Positions 16,261-24,958 of a DNA stretch of 64,000 nucleotides are shown one piece after another. This stretch comes from Dyella caseinilytica (lineage in GTDB: Bacteria; Pseudomonadota; Gammaproteobacteria; Xanthomonadales; Rhodanobacteraceae): NCBI RefSeq assembly GCF_016865235.1, contig NZ_CP064030.1, positions 3,596,001-3,660,000 of the forward strand, written 5' to 3'. Numbering within the stretch: the stretch's first letter is position 1; each line of letters begins with the position of its first letter. The notes beneath the pieces are model-generated. The model searched no databases and had not been told where the DNA came from. It saw nothing but the letters and a program-made list of their open reading frames with translations. Both the position numbers and the translations under genes were made by a program.

Positions 16261-18330
16261 TTATGAGCCCGTTGCATGAGATGGAGCTGTGGAAGCCACG
16301 GGGGCTTTGTCCAGGCTCTGCGGCTTTGTCTCACTCATGATCTGGGCAAGCTGCCCTGGATGCTTTGCATTGTAGGCATCGTAATAGAGCCCACTGCTCA
16401 CCACATTGAGGTGTCCATAATCGTTGGCCACGTAGAGCGGCACCTCTTGCAGGGACGTATGGCAGCGATCCGCGCTGCAAGGCACGTCGTAAGTATTGAT
16501 CAGACTCACTTGCGGATACTTCTTCATCACTTCTGACAACGCCGCGAATGTCGCCCGATGGGCGTCATTCGCCACGCTATCGGGATAACTGCAGTCACGC
16601 CTCGCCAGTGGCAGCCACATCTGGTTGTAGAGCTGACAGTTCGTGAGCACTTCCGGCTCCGCCGGGATGTCATCGAAAAGAACGACATGTTTTCCGGCTT
16701 GCAGAAGCATGGCAACGGTATTGCCCAGTTCGTCGGCAAATCCCCCCTGCCGGAAACCGAATCCATTGATCAAGCCGGTGGTTGGCGCATTGGCGTAGAT
16801 GTCCCAGTTGGCCGACACAAAAACCGTGCTGATCTGCTTGTTTGCCAACACATAGGCAAAAGCAGTTGCATTGTGGGCCGCGCATTTTTCCTGCGTGGCC
16901 TTCAGGTTCGCTGCATCTGCCTTGGGCGCTTTCGCTATCGGTGCGCAAAGAGGAAAAGCCAGGTCGTGGATGGACAGCTGGTATGCCTTGCCCAGGCGAT
17001 CCATGAACTGGATCAAATGATACGCGTGGGAGTCTCCAAGCATCACCGCATTGGTTGGCAGCACGGTATCGCCCAAGCTGCATGTCGCCGCGTTCGTCAA
17101 CGCCACCTGATCCCAGCATTGGCGGCCACGTGGATTCATCCACGTACTTTGCTTGGCACTTGCGTAGAGCCGCTGGAAGCCTGCGGGATACAAACGCTCG
17201 AACTGATCCGTAAGTTGTCCCACAAAGAACAGTGCAAAGGCGCCAAGAATGGGCGCAGCGATATAGCCGAGAATCACGCGCCGCCTTCGGGTGCGCGCAT
17301 AGCGCAGAGGCGTCTCGACATAGCGATAAGACAGATACCCCAGCACGATGGATAAAACAATCGCAACGCATGTCCACGGCAAAGTGCTGGCATCAAAACG
17401 CCGAAACGCAAATAGCACGGGCCAGTGCCAGAGATACAAACTGTAGGAAATACGGCCAAGGAAAAGCATGACGCCATTACCCAGCAACGCAGCGGCGATT
17501 CGGGAGGCCCTTCCAAACCCTATGATCAGACCTGCTCCAACACAGGGAAATAGCGCCATCCATCCTGGGTAAGGCGTCGTGGCACTGAGCAGGTACGCGG
17601 AAAGCAACGTAGTGATCAACCCCGCCACAACAGCAGCGTCTGCGGCAACGCCGCGGATCGCGTCGCGCCTGAAGGACAGGAGGACGCCCGTCATGAACTC
17701 GAAGCCCCGATAAGGCGTCAGAAAATAGGCGCCTTGTGTCGCATGCGACACTGCCCATTGGGACGCGCACAGCGACGCAATACCCAGGCACACGAACAAA
17801 GCCAAGCGCCAGCGTGACTGCCAGCGCCAGCTCAGCAGCAACAAGGCCGGCAATACCAGATAGAACTGCTCCTCGACCGACAGCGACCAGATGTGCAGCA
17901 AAGGCTGATTGTTGGTCTGCGAGGCAAAGTAATCGGTCTTGTGCGCCAGATAGATGTTGGACGACAGCAAACTGGCGTAACCAAGCGTCTTCAGGGTTCG
18001 CATCGCGTCGTCTGGCATCAGATAAAGCAACGCGAAAACGAACACGCATCCCATCAACACATAAAGTGCCGGAGCAAGACGCTTGGCTCGCCCCAGATAG
18101 AAACCGATAAACGAGAAATTCCCGTCTGTCAGCCCGCGCTGAATCGCCCGCGACACCACGAATCCGGAGATCACGAAAAACACATCCACACCGATGAATC
18201 CGCCCTTGAACAGGGAAAATCCGGCGTGAAAGAACACCACCAACAGCACTGCGACGGCGCGCAAGCCATCAATATCCGGGCGGTAATAGGGCGAGTCTCC
18301 GCGCGCCTTCTCAGACATTTCCATCCCCAT
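16261..18330 (-). CDS. Membrane O-acyltransferase with C-terminal SGNH domain (OafA-like)
   Basis: Predicted inner-membrane enzyme of 689 residues that O-acylates a surface glycan. Residues about 15-360 are an acyltransferase-3 domain with ten or so helices, starting YRPDIDGLRAVAVLLVVFFH (R/K-x10-H type motif) and containing FFVISGFVVS and WSLSVEEQFYLVLPALLLL. The C-terminal third is a periplasmic SGNH hydrolase-like domain with the GDSHAYHL block and a late DYGHLN that could supply Asp/His. Start 18330 is not certain; ATG 18318 has a better Shine-Dalgarno (GGATGGAA). No O-antigen genes surround it. Confidence 0.88.
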   Translation of the reverse strand: MGMEMSEKARGDSPYYRPDIDGLRAVAVLLVVFFHAGFSLFKGGFIGVDVFFVISGFVVSRAIQRGLTDGNFSFIGFYLGRAKRLAPALYVLMGCVFVFALLYLMPDDAMRTLKTLGYASLLSSNIYLAHKTDYFASQTNNQPLLHIWSLSVEEQFYLVLPALLLLSWRWQSRWRLALFVCLGIASLCASQWAVSHATQGAYFLTPYRGFEFMTGVLLSFRRDAIRGVAADAAVVAGLITTLLSAYLLSATTPYPGWMALFPCVGAGLIIGFGRASRIAAALLGNGVMLFLGRISYSLYLWHWPVLFAFRRFDASTLPWTCVAIVLSIVLGYLSYRYVETPLRYARTRRRRVILGYIAAPILGAFALFFVGQLTDQFERLYPAGFQRLYASAKQSTWMNPRGRQCWDQVALTNAATCSLGDTVLPTNAVMLGDSHAYHLIQFMDRLGKAYQLSIHDLAFPLCAPIAKAPKADAANLKATQEKCAAHNATAFAYVLANKQISTVFVSANWDIYANAPTTGLINGFGFRQGGFADELGNTVAMLLQAGKHVVLFDDIPAEPEVLTNCQLYNQMWLPLARRDCSYPDSVANDAHRATFAALSEVMKKYPQVSLINTYDVPCSADRCHTSLQEVPLYVANDYGHLNVVSSGLYYDAYNAKHPGQLAQIMSETKPQSLDKAPVASTAPSHATGS

Positions 18331-18406
18331 TTATGGAAAACCCGAGGATACACATGCATCGCCCGGGCATTGCGTTAAAAGAACTTGCTTGCGGCGCAGC
18401 GCCGGA

Positions 18407-19882
18407 TCAAAGCCCCTTGGCTGCCTGCGCCACGGCTCGAAACAGCGCGCGCCCCTTGTTCATGGTCTCTTCCCACTCGGACGCAGGATCGGAGTCGTAA
18501 ACAATGCCCGCGCCAGCCTGCACGTGGAGGCGTCCGTCTTGGATCACGGCGGTACGGATGGCGATGGCGGTATCCGCATCACCCCACCAGCCGATCCAGC
18601 CGATGGCACCGGCGTAGATGTTGCGCTTGTAGGGTTCCAGTTCCTGGATGATTTCCAGCGCGCGGATTTTGGGTGCGCCGCTGACTGTGCCGGCGGGGAA
18701 CGTCGCTTTCAGCACATCCATGTAGCTCAGATTCGGTGTCGCATTACCTTCTACCTGCGACACGATATGCATGACGTGCGAATAGCGTTCCACCACGAAG
18801 GATTCGCTGACTTCAACGCTGCCGGTCTCGCTGATACGACCGATGTCGTTGCGGCCCAGATCGATCAGCATCACGTGCTCGGCGCGCTCCTTGGGATCGG
18901 CCAGCAGTTCCGCTTCGAGCGCTCTGTCCTCTTCCTCGTTAGCGCCACGCTTACGCGTGCCGGCGATAGGCCGCACGACGACCTTGCCATCCTTGAGGCG
19001 CGCCAGGATTTCCGGCGACGAACCGACAATCTGCGTATCGCCCAGATCCACAAAATACATGTAAGGCGAGGGATTCATCGCACGCAACGCACGATACACA
19101 TCTACCGGGCGCGCATTGAAGCCGACACTCAGGCGTTGAGAAGGAACCACCTGGAAGATATCGCCGGCGCGGATGTATTCCTTGGCGCGATCCACCATCG
19201 CCTCGAATTCCTCGCGCGTGAAGGACGATTTGAAATCGCTCTCATCCAGTGCCGTTGACTGTGTCAGCTGCGGATAAGATGCACCGCCCTGACGCAGGCG
19301 ATGCGTCAAGGCATCGAGCCTGCGCTGCGCGTGCGCGTACGCTTGCGGCTGCGAAGGATCGGCGTGGACGATCAGATACAGACGTCCCTTGAGGTTGTCG
19401 AAGACCGCCACTTCTTCGGCGAGCATCAGCAATACATCGGGAGTCCCCAGTTCGTCCTTGCGATCCCACTGCGCAAGACGCGGCTCGATATAGCCGATGG
19501 TTTCGAACCCGAAGTAACCCACCAGTCCGCCACTGAACGCCGGCAGCTGCGGCAAGCGCGGCACGTCATATTGCTTGCGCAGGTTTTCGATCTCGGCGAG
19601 CGGATCATCCAGATGTCGACGCTCGACAATCTCGCCGGCGTCTTCCACTTCCAGCTCATGACCGCGCAGGCGATAGACGCGGGTGGCCGGCAGGCCGATG
19701 ATCGAATAGCGTCCCCACGTAGCGCCGCCTTCAACCGATTCGAACAAGAAGGTGTAAGGACCATCGGCCAGCTTCAGGTAGACCGAGAGCGGTGTATCCA
19801 GGTCGGAGAACACTTCGCGCACCAGCGGGATACGGGTGTGTCCTTGCGCGGCGAGCGCGTCGAATTGGTCGCGGGAAATCAC
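18407..19882 (-). CDS. trpE: Anthranilate synthase component I
   Basis: Converts chorismate to anthranilate together with TrpG. Starting at GTG 19882 gives 491 residues, close to xanthomonad TrpE. The chorismate-binding domain includes DIFQVVPSQRLSV, PSPYMYFVDLGD, GSSPEILARL, PIAGTRKRG, DLGRNDIGRI and FPAGTVSGAPKIRALEII. The frame is open to GTG 19948, but a TATACAAT -10-like box (19917-19924 on the opposite strand) would start transcription inside that extension, which favours 19882. trpE is separated from trpGDC by two unrelated genes. Confidence 0.95.
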   Translation of the reverse strand: MISRDQFDALAAQGHTRIPLVREVFSDLDTPLSVYLKLADGPYTFLFESVEGGATWGRYSIIGLPATRVYRLRGHELEVEDAGEIVERRHLDDPLAEIENLRKQYDVPRLPQLPAFSGGLVGYFGFETIGYIEPRLAQWDRKDELGTPDVLLMLAEEVAVFDNLKGRLYLIVHADPSQPQAYAHAQRRLDALTHRLRQGGASYPQLTQSTALDESDFKSSFTREEFEAMVDRAKEYIRAGDIFQVVPSQRLSVGFNARPVDVYRALRAMNPSPYMYFVDLGDTQIVGSSPEILARLKDGKVVVRPIAGTRKRGANEEEDRALEAELLADPKERAEHVMLIDLGRNDIGRISETGSVEVSESFVVERYSHVMHIVSQVEGNATPNLSYMDVLKATFPAGTVSGAPKIRALEIIQELEPYKRNIYAGAIGWIGWWGDADTAIAIRTAVIQDGRLHVQAGAGIVYDSDPASEWEETMNKGRALFRAVAQAAKGL

Positions 19883-19995
19883 GTTGGGGAAGTCCGATGG
19901 AACGCGGGAAAGGGTAATTGTATAGGGAGGGGCCGCCGTTTCGCCCACCCTTGCGGGCTTGGTTACCCACCTACCTTTAGTGATATCCGTTCACG

Positions 19996-20077
19996 CCTCA
20001 ACGTCATTCCGGCGCAGGCCGGAATCCACGCTTCGTACTTGCCATGGATTCCGGCCTGCACCGGAATGACGCTGAGG
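19996..20077. repeat. Family A palindromic repeat (copy 4)
   Basis: 33-bp inverted repeat, 19996-20028 with 20045-20077, with two mismatches. The arms contain CGTCATTCCGGCGCAGGCCG. It lies between the histidine kinase stop (20126) and the trpE start. Confidence 0.78.
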
Positions 20078-20125
20078 TAGTGGCATACAGCACACAAGAC
20101 TGCGATTTTCGAGGGGCAGCGGCGA

Positions 20126-22132
20126 CTAGCCCGCTAAACGCTGCCTGGGCATCCCACGCAGGCGCAGGCTGAACGCCACGCCGCTCCCATCTTCAAGATT
20201 ACGCGCCGAGGCAATGCCACCATGGCGCTCTGCCACCAGGCGAACCACATACAACCCTAGTCCAAGATGCGGCGCATCGCCCGGGGTGGCTTTGTCGCGA
20301 AGGCTCACCAGCGAGTCGAACAGCCGTCCCTGCATCGCGGCAGGAAGCGGCGACCCCTGGTTAGCCAGTTCGATCTCCGCCCCGTCGTCGACCGGGCGCA
20401 AGCTGAGCCGCAGCCAGCCATCCGCAGGTGTAAAGGACAAGGCATTGTCGAACAGCTTGTCCAACGCCTGAGCGATCAGTTCCGGTGCGCCGTGCAAATG
20501 CAAAGGCTGCTGAGGTAGTACGCAGTCCAATCGGCGCGCACCGGCTAGCGGGCGGTAGGCATCGGCACAGCCGCGCACCACGTCGACCAGATCCACATCT
20601 TCCGGCTCTGCGGCCACAATCGCCCGTTCCATCCGGCTGGCCTCGCTCATCGCGCGCACCAGGGTGCCCAGCCGCGCCACGCCATCGCGAGCGCGTGCCA
20701 GATAGGGCTGAGCTTCGGCGGATAGTTCCGCATGTTCGAGATTGTCCAGCGATGACTTCACGATCGCCAATGGCGTATTGAGTTCATGCGAGAGTTTTGA
20801 GGCCAGCGTGCGCAGATAATCGGTGTAACCACCCACCGCTTCGAACAGCTTTTGGAAGCTGCGCGCCAGGTCACCGATTTCATCATCGGATTCCGCCATC
20901 GGAAAATGGCTCTGGATCATTTGGCCGTCCAAACGCCCATCATTGACCTGCGCGCGTTCCACGGCATCGCGCAACCGGCCCAGGCGCAAACTGAGGCGCG
21001 TCGCGAACAGCAGCAGGATCGCGCCCGCCACCAACGTCACGCCGAAGCTGGTGAGCAACAGACTCAGGAAAGCGCGATTGGCGAGCAATGGCACTGCTCG
21101 GCTAGCTTGTTCCAGCAAAAGCACGCCGACCACGGTGCGATCGCGTTCCACCGGAACTGCCGCCGCCAGCACGACGCTGTCGCGTTCTTCGCCTTGACGC
21201 CATACCGTGGTGGGCTGACCGGTGCGCGCACTCTGGATTTCCGGTAAATCCAGCCGTGGTGCATCAGAGGTCCACGCTTCGGCTTCTTCCAATGGATTAG
21301 CCAGCAGCGAACGATAGATGACCGACGAGAACCAGCCCGGTTGCGGGCCTGACGTAGTGAGATGTCCGCTCTGTGCCAGCACCCAACCTGCCGGTGCGAC
21401 CAAACGCGCGCGCGTGTCTTCTGGCGCCATACGCGACAGCTCTTGTGCAAGATCCGGCGAATAACGCCAGAGCGCACGCACTTCCGCAGCAAGCGGATCG
21501 CCGCCATCGACGGCGGTGTAATTGCCAACCCCCAATGCACTGAGCCCCAGACCGGGAGCCAAACGCAATTCAGCGCGATAACCGCTGCCGTCTTCCTGCC
21601 ATTGGCCAACGATCCGGTCGGGCAAGTCGCCAGCGGCAGGATCGAGTGTCAGCGCCGTAAAAGCACCGGGTGCCGCACTGGCAATCAAATAACGACGATG
21701 CTGCGCCCCTTGCACCAGATCCAGGATCACATGATCGGACGACAGCGCATTGGGATCACCCGCATCGGCGCGCGTACGACGCGGCGCACGCACGTCAATG
21801 TAAATGTAGAAACCATTGTCGTCCTCGGCCAGCAGCAGCTTGCCGTGCTTGCCCAGCGACTGACTCCACGGCGTCATGGGCGCCCAATCGTCGCCATAAC
21901 CATCGATGGTGATGGGATTCACTGCCTGCTGCACATACCAGCCAATGCCCGGCTGTGGCAGCGGCACGTCGGTGACGGCAAGGCTGCGCGCAACGGCCGT
22001 CGCGGTTGCGGTCAGGGCTTGCTCCTGCCCCTGGCGCAAGATGCCTTCCATCTGACGCACGTATAACCAGCCCGCGACCGGCAGGGCGAGCGTACAAAGT
22101 GCGACCAACAACAGTTTTTGGCGAAGACTCAT
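20126..22132 (-). CDS. Sensor histidine kinase resembling the dedicated-sortase-system kinase
   Basis: Membrane kinase of 668 residues. TM1 is at about 7-24. A large periplasmic region follows whose start (ITIDGYGDDWAPM) looks like a carbohydrate-binding module family 9-type fold. TM2 lies near 355-378, then HAMP, the HisKA box (SKLSHELNTPLAIVKSS, His about 446) and HATPase_c with N box DKLFDNALSFTP and G box HLGLGLYVVRL. The combination of this periplasmic domain with the neighbouring regulator fits the 'proteobacterial dedicated sortase system' kinase family from memory. It is last in the cluster RR / secreted protein / HK. The signal sensed is unknown. Confidence 0.85.
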   Translation of the reverse strand: MSLRQKLLLVALCTLALPVAGWLYVRQMEGILRQGQEQALTATATAVARSLAVTDVPLPQPGIGWYVQQAVNPITIDGYGDDWAPMTPWSQSLGKHGKLLLAEDDNGFYIYIDVRAPRRTRADAGDPNALSSDHVILDLVQGAQHRRYLIASAAPGAFTALTLDPAAGDLPDRIVGQWQEDGSGYRAELRLAPGLGLSALGVGNYTAVDGGDPLAAEVRALWRYSPDLAQELSRMAPEDTRARLVAPAGWVLAQSGHLTTSGPQPGWFSSVIYRSLLANPLEEAEAWTSDAPRLDLPEIQSARTGQPTTVWRQGEERDSVVLAAAVPVERDRTVVGVLLLEQASRAVPLLANRAFLSLLLTSFGVTLVAGAILLLFATRLSLRLGRLRDAVERAQVNDGRLDGQMIQSHFPMAESDDEIGDLARSFQKLFEAVGGYTDYLRTLASKLSHELNTPLAIVKSSLDNLEHAELSAEAQPYLARARDGVARLGTLVRAMSEASRMERAIVAAEPEDVDLVDVVRGCADAYRPLAGARRLDCVLPQQPLHLHGAPELIAQALDKLFDNALSFTPADGWLRLSLRPVDDGAEIELANQGSPLPAAMQGRLFDSLVSLRDKATPGDAPHLGLGLYVVRLVAERHGGIASARNLEDGSGVAFSLRLRGMPRQRLAG

Positions 22133-22165
22133 GCTTCAGCGATCCCGCAATATCTGCGCCACAGC

Positions 22166-22762
22166 TTAATGCGCGACGGCCTTGTCCTTGGACGCCGGCG
22201 TCGGAACGTAGTGCATATAGCCGGAATGCTCGACCACCTGCTTGAACGCATCGATCGATGATTGGCGCAAGGGATCGGCCGCACCGACCGTCATCGACCA
22301 GCTGTAGTGAATACCGGTAGCCTTGCCCGGATCGCAAAACACCACGACGTCATCGACATGATCGCTGCCGTGATACATCACGCCTTGGCAAGCGATCGAT
22401 GGGGGATTGGCGACGGGAAACGCCTCCACCTTGCCGTTAGGATCAAGTTGCACGTAGTGCTTGCGATCGTCCTGCAGCTCAGCATCCAACGTGGGCAGCT
22501 TTACCGGCCATACGTTGAGCACCATGACCCGGTCCGGCTTACCGGTCCATTCGCCCTGATAAAGCACCAGGTTGACCCCGATGGCGGCGGCATAGGTGCA
22601 GCAATCCTTGGTCCAACCGGGCAACAGATCAGTCGTGATGGCCCAGCCCGGTACGTTGCCATCGGGCTTGCCGTAAACAACGACGCCCGGTGCGCCAGCT
22701 GCTTCGGCATGCGTGGTTGCGGCAGCAGCGGCGAGAAGCAGCGCCAGCCCCACACGCCGCAT
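22166..22762 (-). CDS. Secreted protein of unknown function between regulator and kinase genes
   Basis: 198-residue protein with a signal peptide (MRRVGLALLLAAAAATTHAEA). I do not recognise a domain. The mature part has five cysteines, including an adjacent pair in TKDCCTYAA, and several Tyr/Trp-rich strands (VVVYGKPDGNVPGWAI, HYSWSMTVGAADP). Its ATG overlaps the response-regulator stop codon by one base (TGATG), and the kinase starts 33 bases later. It is therefore co-translated with the two-component system and could be a periplasmic accessory that modulates the kinase; that role is inference. Confidence 0.75.
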   Translation of the reverse strand: MRRVGLALLLAAAAATTHAEAAGAPGVVVYGKPDGNVPGWAITTDLLPGWTKDCCTYAAAIGVNLVLYQGEWTGKPDRVMVLNVWPVKLPTLDAELQDDRKHYVQLDPNGKVEAFPVANPPSIACQGVMYHGSDHVDDVVVFCDPGKATGIHYSWSMTVGAADPLRQSSIDAFKQVVEHSGYMHYVPTPASKDKAVAH

Positions 22763-23451
22763 CACGGACGCCACCGATAGCCGACGCCATGCACGGTTTC
22801 GATCGCATCGAATTCCGGCGCGACGGCGATGAATTTTTTGCGAATGCGCTTGATATGCGAGGTGATGGTGGCGTCATCCACCACCAGTTCTGCCTCGCGC
22901 ATCAGTTGGTCACGATTTTTCACGTGCCCAGGGAAGCGCACCAGTGTGTGCACCATCCAGAATTCAGTCACGGTGAGCGGCACTTCCTCATCGTTCCAGC
23001 TCACGCGCATGCGTTCGGATTCAAGCTTGAGCGGGCCGTGGCCGATCACCGTTTCGCTGGAAGCGGGCGCCTTCAGCGATTCGATTCGCCGGAACAGCGC
23101 AGCAATGCGCGCAGCCAACTGGTGCAAGCTGGTGTCTTTGCTGAGGTAATCGTCGGCTCCCAGACGCAAGCCGGAGATCACGTCGAAATCCGAATCGCGT
23201 GCGGTCAGGAAGATGATCGGCAACGTGCCGGACTTCGCACGCAGCTCACGGCACAAGTCGAAACCGCCTTCAGGCTCATCACCCAGCCCGATGTCGATGA
23301 TGACCAGTTCCGGCAGGCGCGCGGCGAAAGCGCTGGATGCCTCCTGGCGTGAGCCGTAACCGCGTGTGTCGTAGCCGAAGCGGTTCAGCGCCTCGACGTA
23401 ATTGGCGCGAATCAGCGGTTCGTCTTCGACGATGGCGATGCTACGTCCCAT
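22762..23451 (-). CDS. OmpR/PhoB-type response regulator, dedicated-sortase-system-like
   Basis: Response regulator of 229 residues. The receiver domain has the acidic pocket EDEP, the phospho-acceptor Asp in LVIIDIGLGDE, Thr in IIFLTARDSD and Lys in YLSKDTSL. A winged-helix Trans_reg_C domain follows from about 135 to 229 (LTVTEFWMVHTLV, VVDDATITSHIKRIRKKF, VHGVGYRW). The GFDLCRELRA and TEFWMVH wording matches, from memory, the PdsR-type regulator associated with sortase systems. It is the first gene of the cluster with the secreted protein and kinase. Confidence 0.88.
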   Translation of the reverse strand: MGRSIAIVEDEPLIRANYVEALNRFGYDTRGYGSRQEASSAFAARLPELVIIDIGLGDEPEGGFDLCRELRAKSGTLPIIFLTARDSDFDVISGLRLGADDYLSKDTSLHQLAARIAALFRRIESLKAPASSETVIGHGPLKLESERMRVSWNDEEVPLTVTEFWMVHTLVRFPGHVKNRDQLMREAELVVDDATITSHIKRIRKKFIAVAPEFDAIETVHGVGYRWRP

Positions 23452-23626
23452 GTGGATTCCTCGTGATGATGGCGGGCAGGTTGCTATGCGGATCGTCCCT
23501 GCGCAAGCCGCACGTGTGCTTTGCCCGCGTTCTGCCAGATTCCGTCGGCCGATCGCCCTCGCAACGCCGGGGGTGACGCCTCAGCCGGGTGTTTGATAAG
23601 CCTCAAGCCAGCAACGAGTCCTGTCC

Positions 23627-23740
23627 ATGCGTGCCGACCCCTCCATCGATCCCAACGCCGAACTACGCGAATTCGAACCACTGCGCGTCGTGTTGGCCGT
23701 GGCGCCCTTGCTGCTCGCGATCCTGCTGAGCCTGCAATAA
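23627..23740 (+). CDS. Possible 37-residue single-helix membrane protein
   Basis: Short open frame from ATG 23627. The N-terminal half is acidic and polar (MRADPSIDPNAELREFEP); the C-terminal half is one hydrophobic helix (VVLAVAPLLLAILLSL) long enough to cross the membrane. It is divergent from the response regulator. The Shine-Dalgarno (CGAG) is weak and nothing homologous is known to me, so it may be chance. Confidence 0.35.
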   Translation: MRADPSIDPNAELREFEPLRVVLAVAPLLLAILLSLQ

Positions 23741-24119
23741 ACCGCTCTCTGTGCGTGAAGCTGACGTGGAAGGCAGGGGCGCGATCGGCGCGCAAGGAAG
23801 CAAGCCGATCGCGCCACCGGGCAAACCACCGTCGCAGCCACTGTAAACCGCATCAGCAAGCCATTTCTCCGGTCATTCCTGTCCCGGCGTTCCTTCCCCT
23901 TCCTATGTCGGAGGGGATTTTTTTTGACTTTTTGAAATTATTTGCGTTCTGGAGGGAACCATTTGGGGGGGACCCGGTCCGATTACTCGGCAGGCGCAGA
24001 ATCCATATGCCGTGGAACTCGCCCATGCTGATACGACGGCCGAGCCTCCCGTCCTTCAGCTAAGCGCTGTACGCATCTGCCGATGGTGTCTCCTCTAGCG
24101 TCTTTCGACGCCCCTCCTG
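23741..24119 (+). other. Gene-poor stretch, candidate small transcript
   Basis: No convincing long gene. An AT-rich patch (about 23910-23945) with TTGACT is followed by GGAGG (23951-23955), 7 bases before TTG 23963. That TTG opens a 22-codon frame to 24031 whose product ends ICRGTRPC. Overlapping short frames also exist. The whole stretch runs into the T-tailed hairpin at 24120, suggesting a plus-strand transcript that is either a small RNA or a peptide mRNA. Confidence 0.3.
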
Positions 24120-24152
24120 CCCGGCACGGATTTCCCCCTGTGCCGGGTTTTT
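24120..24152 (+). terminator. Rho-independent terminator with no assigned upstream gene
   Basis: CCCGGCAC (24120-24127) pairs with GTGCCGGG (24140-24147), followed by five T. Its orientation ends plus-strand transcripts, yet no recognised plus-strand gene precedes it. Confidence 0.75.
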
Positions 24153-24181
24153 CTTTATAGAGCCTGCTTAATGGCGCCTGC

Positions 24182-24853
24182 TCAGCCGCCGATGGCGGCG
24201 CGCATCTTGTGGATCACGGCCTGATAGTCGGCCGCGCCGAAGATGGCCGAACCCGCCACGAAGGTATCGGCGCCGGCGGCAGCGATCTGGCCGATATTGT
24301 CAGCGGTGACGCCACCATCCACTTCCAGACGGATCGGCAGGCCGCTCTCATCGATACGCCGACGCACTTCGCGCAGTTTGCGCAGCGCTTCAGGAATGAA
24401 TTTCTGCCCACCGAAACCAGGGTTGACCGACATGATCAGCACCAGGTCGAGCTTGTCGAGCACGTGGTCGAGCCAGTTCAGCGGCGTGGCGGGGTTGAAC
24501 ACCAGACCTACCTGGCAGCCGGAATCCTTGATCAGGCCGATAGTACGATCCACATGCTCGGTGGCTTCCGGATGGAAGCTGATCCGCGTGGCGCCGGCCT
24601 TGGCGAAGTCCGGCACGATGCGGTCCACCGGCTTCACCATCAAGTGCACGTCAATCGGGGCAGTAATGCCGTAATCGCGTAGCGCCTTCAGCACCATCGG
24701 GCCCATGGTGAGGTTGGGCACGTAATGGTTGTCCATCACGTCGTAATGCACCCAGTCGCCGCCTGCTGCCAGCGCCTTGGCGGTGTCCTCGCCCAGTCGC
24801 GCGAAATCGGCGGAGAGAATGGAAGGGGCGATGATGGGGGATTGCTTGCTCAT
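24182..24853 (-). CDS. rpe: Ribulose-phosphate 3-epimerase
   Basis: Interconverts ribulose 5-phosphate and xylulose 5-phosphate in the pentose phosphate pathway. It is a TIM barrel of 223 residues with IIAPSILSADFARLGE, the metal and catalytic positions in WVHYDVMDNHYVPN, IDVHLMVKPVD, SVNPGFGGQKFIP and LEVDGGVTADN. ATG 24853 gives the standard MSKQSPIIAPS start. It lies downstream of djlA and cytochrome c on the same strand. Confidence 0.96.
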   Translation of the reverse strand: MSKQSPIIAPSILSADFARLGEDTAKALAAGGDWVHYDVMDNHYVPNLTMGPMVLKALRDYGITAPIDVHLMVKPVDRIVPDFAKAGATRISFHPEATEHVDRTIGLIKDSGCQVGLVFNPATPLNWLDHVLDKLDLVLIMSVNPGFGGQKFIPEALRKLREVRRRIDESGLPIRLEVDGGVTADNIGQIAAAGADTFVAGSAIFGAADYQAVIHKMRAAIGG

Positions 24854-24958
24854 GGCTTCATAACGTCGGAAAAAGGAAACAGCAAGGCTCAAGGCTCATA
24901 CACCTTGAGCGCGCGAAGTGCGCATTTTACAGGGCGGCGCCCTTCCCTGCCCGTTGTC

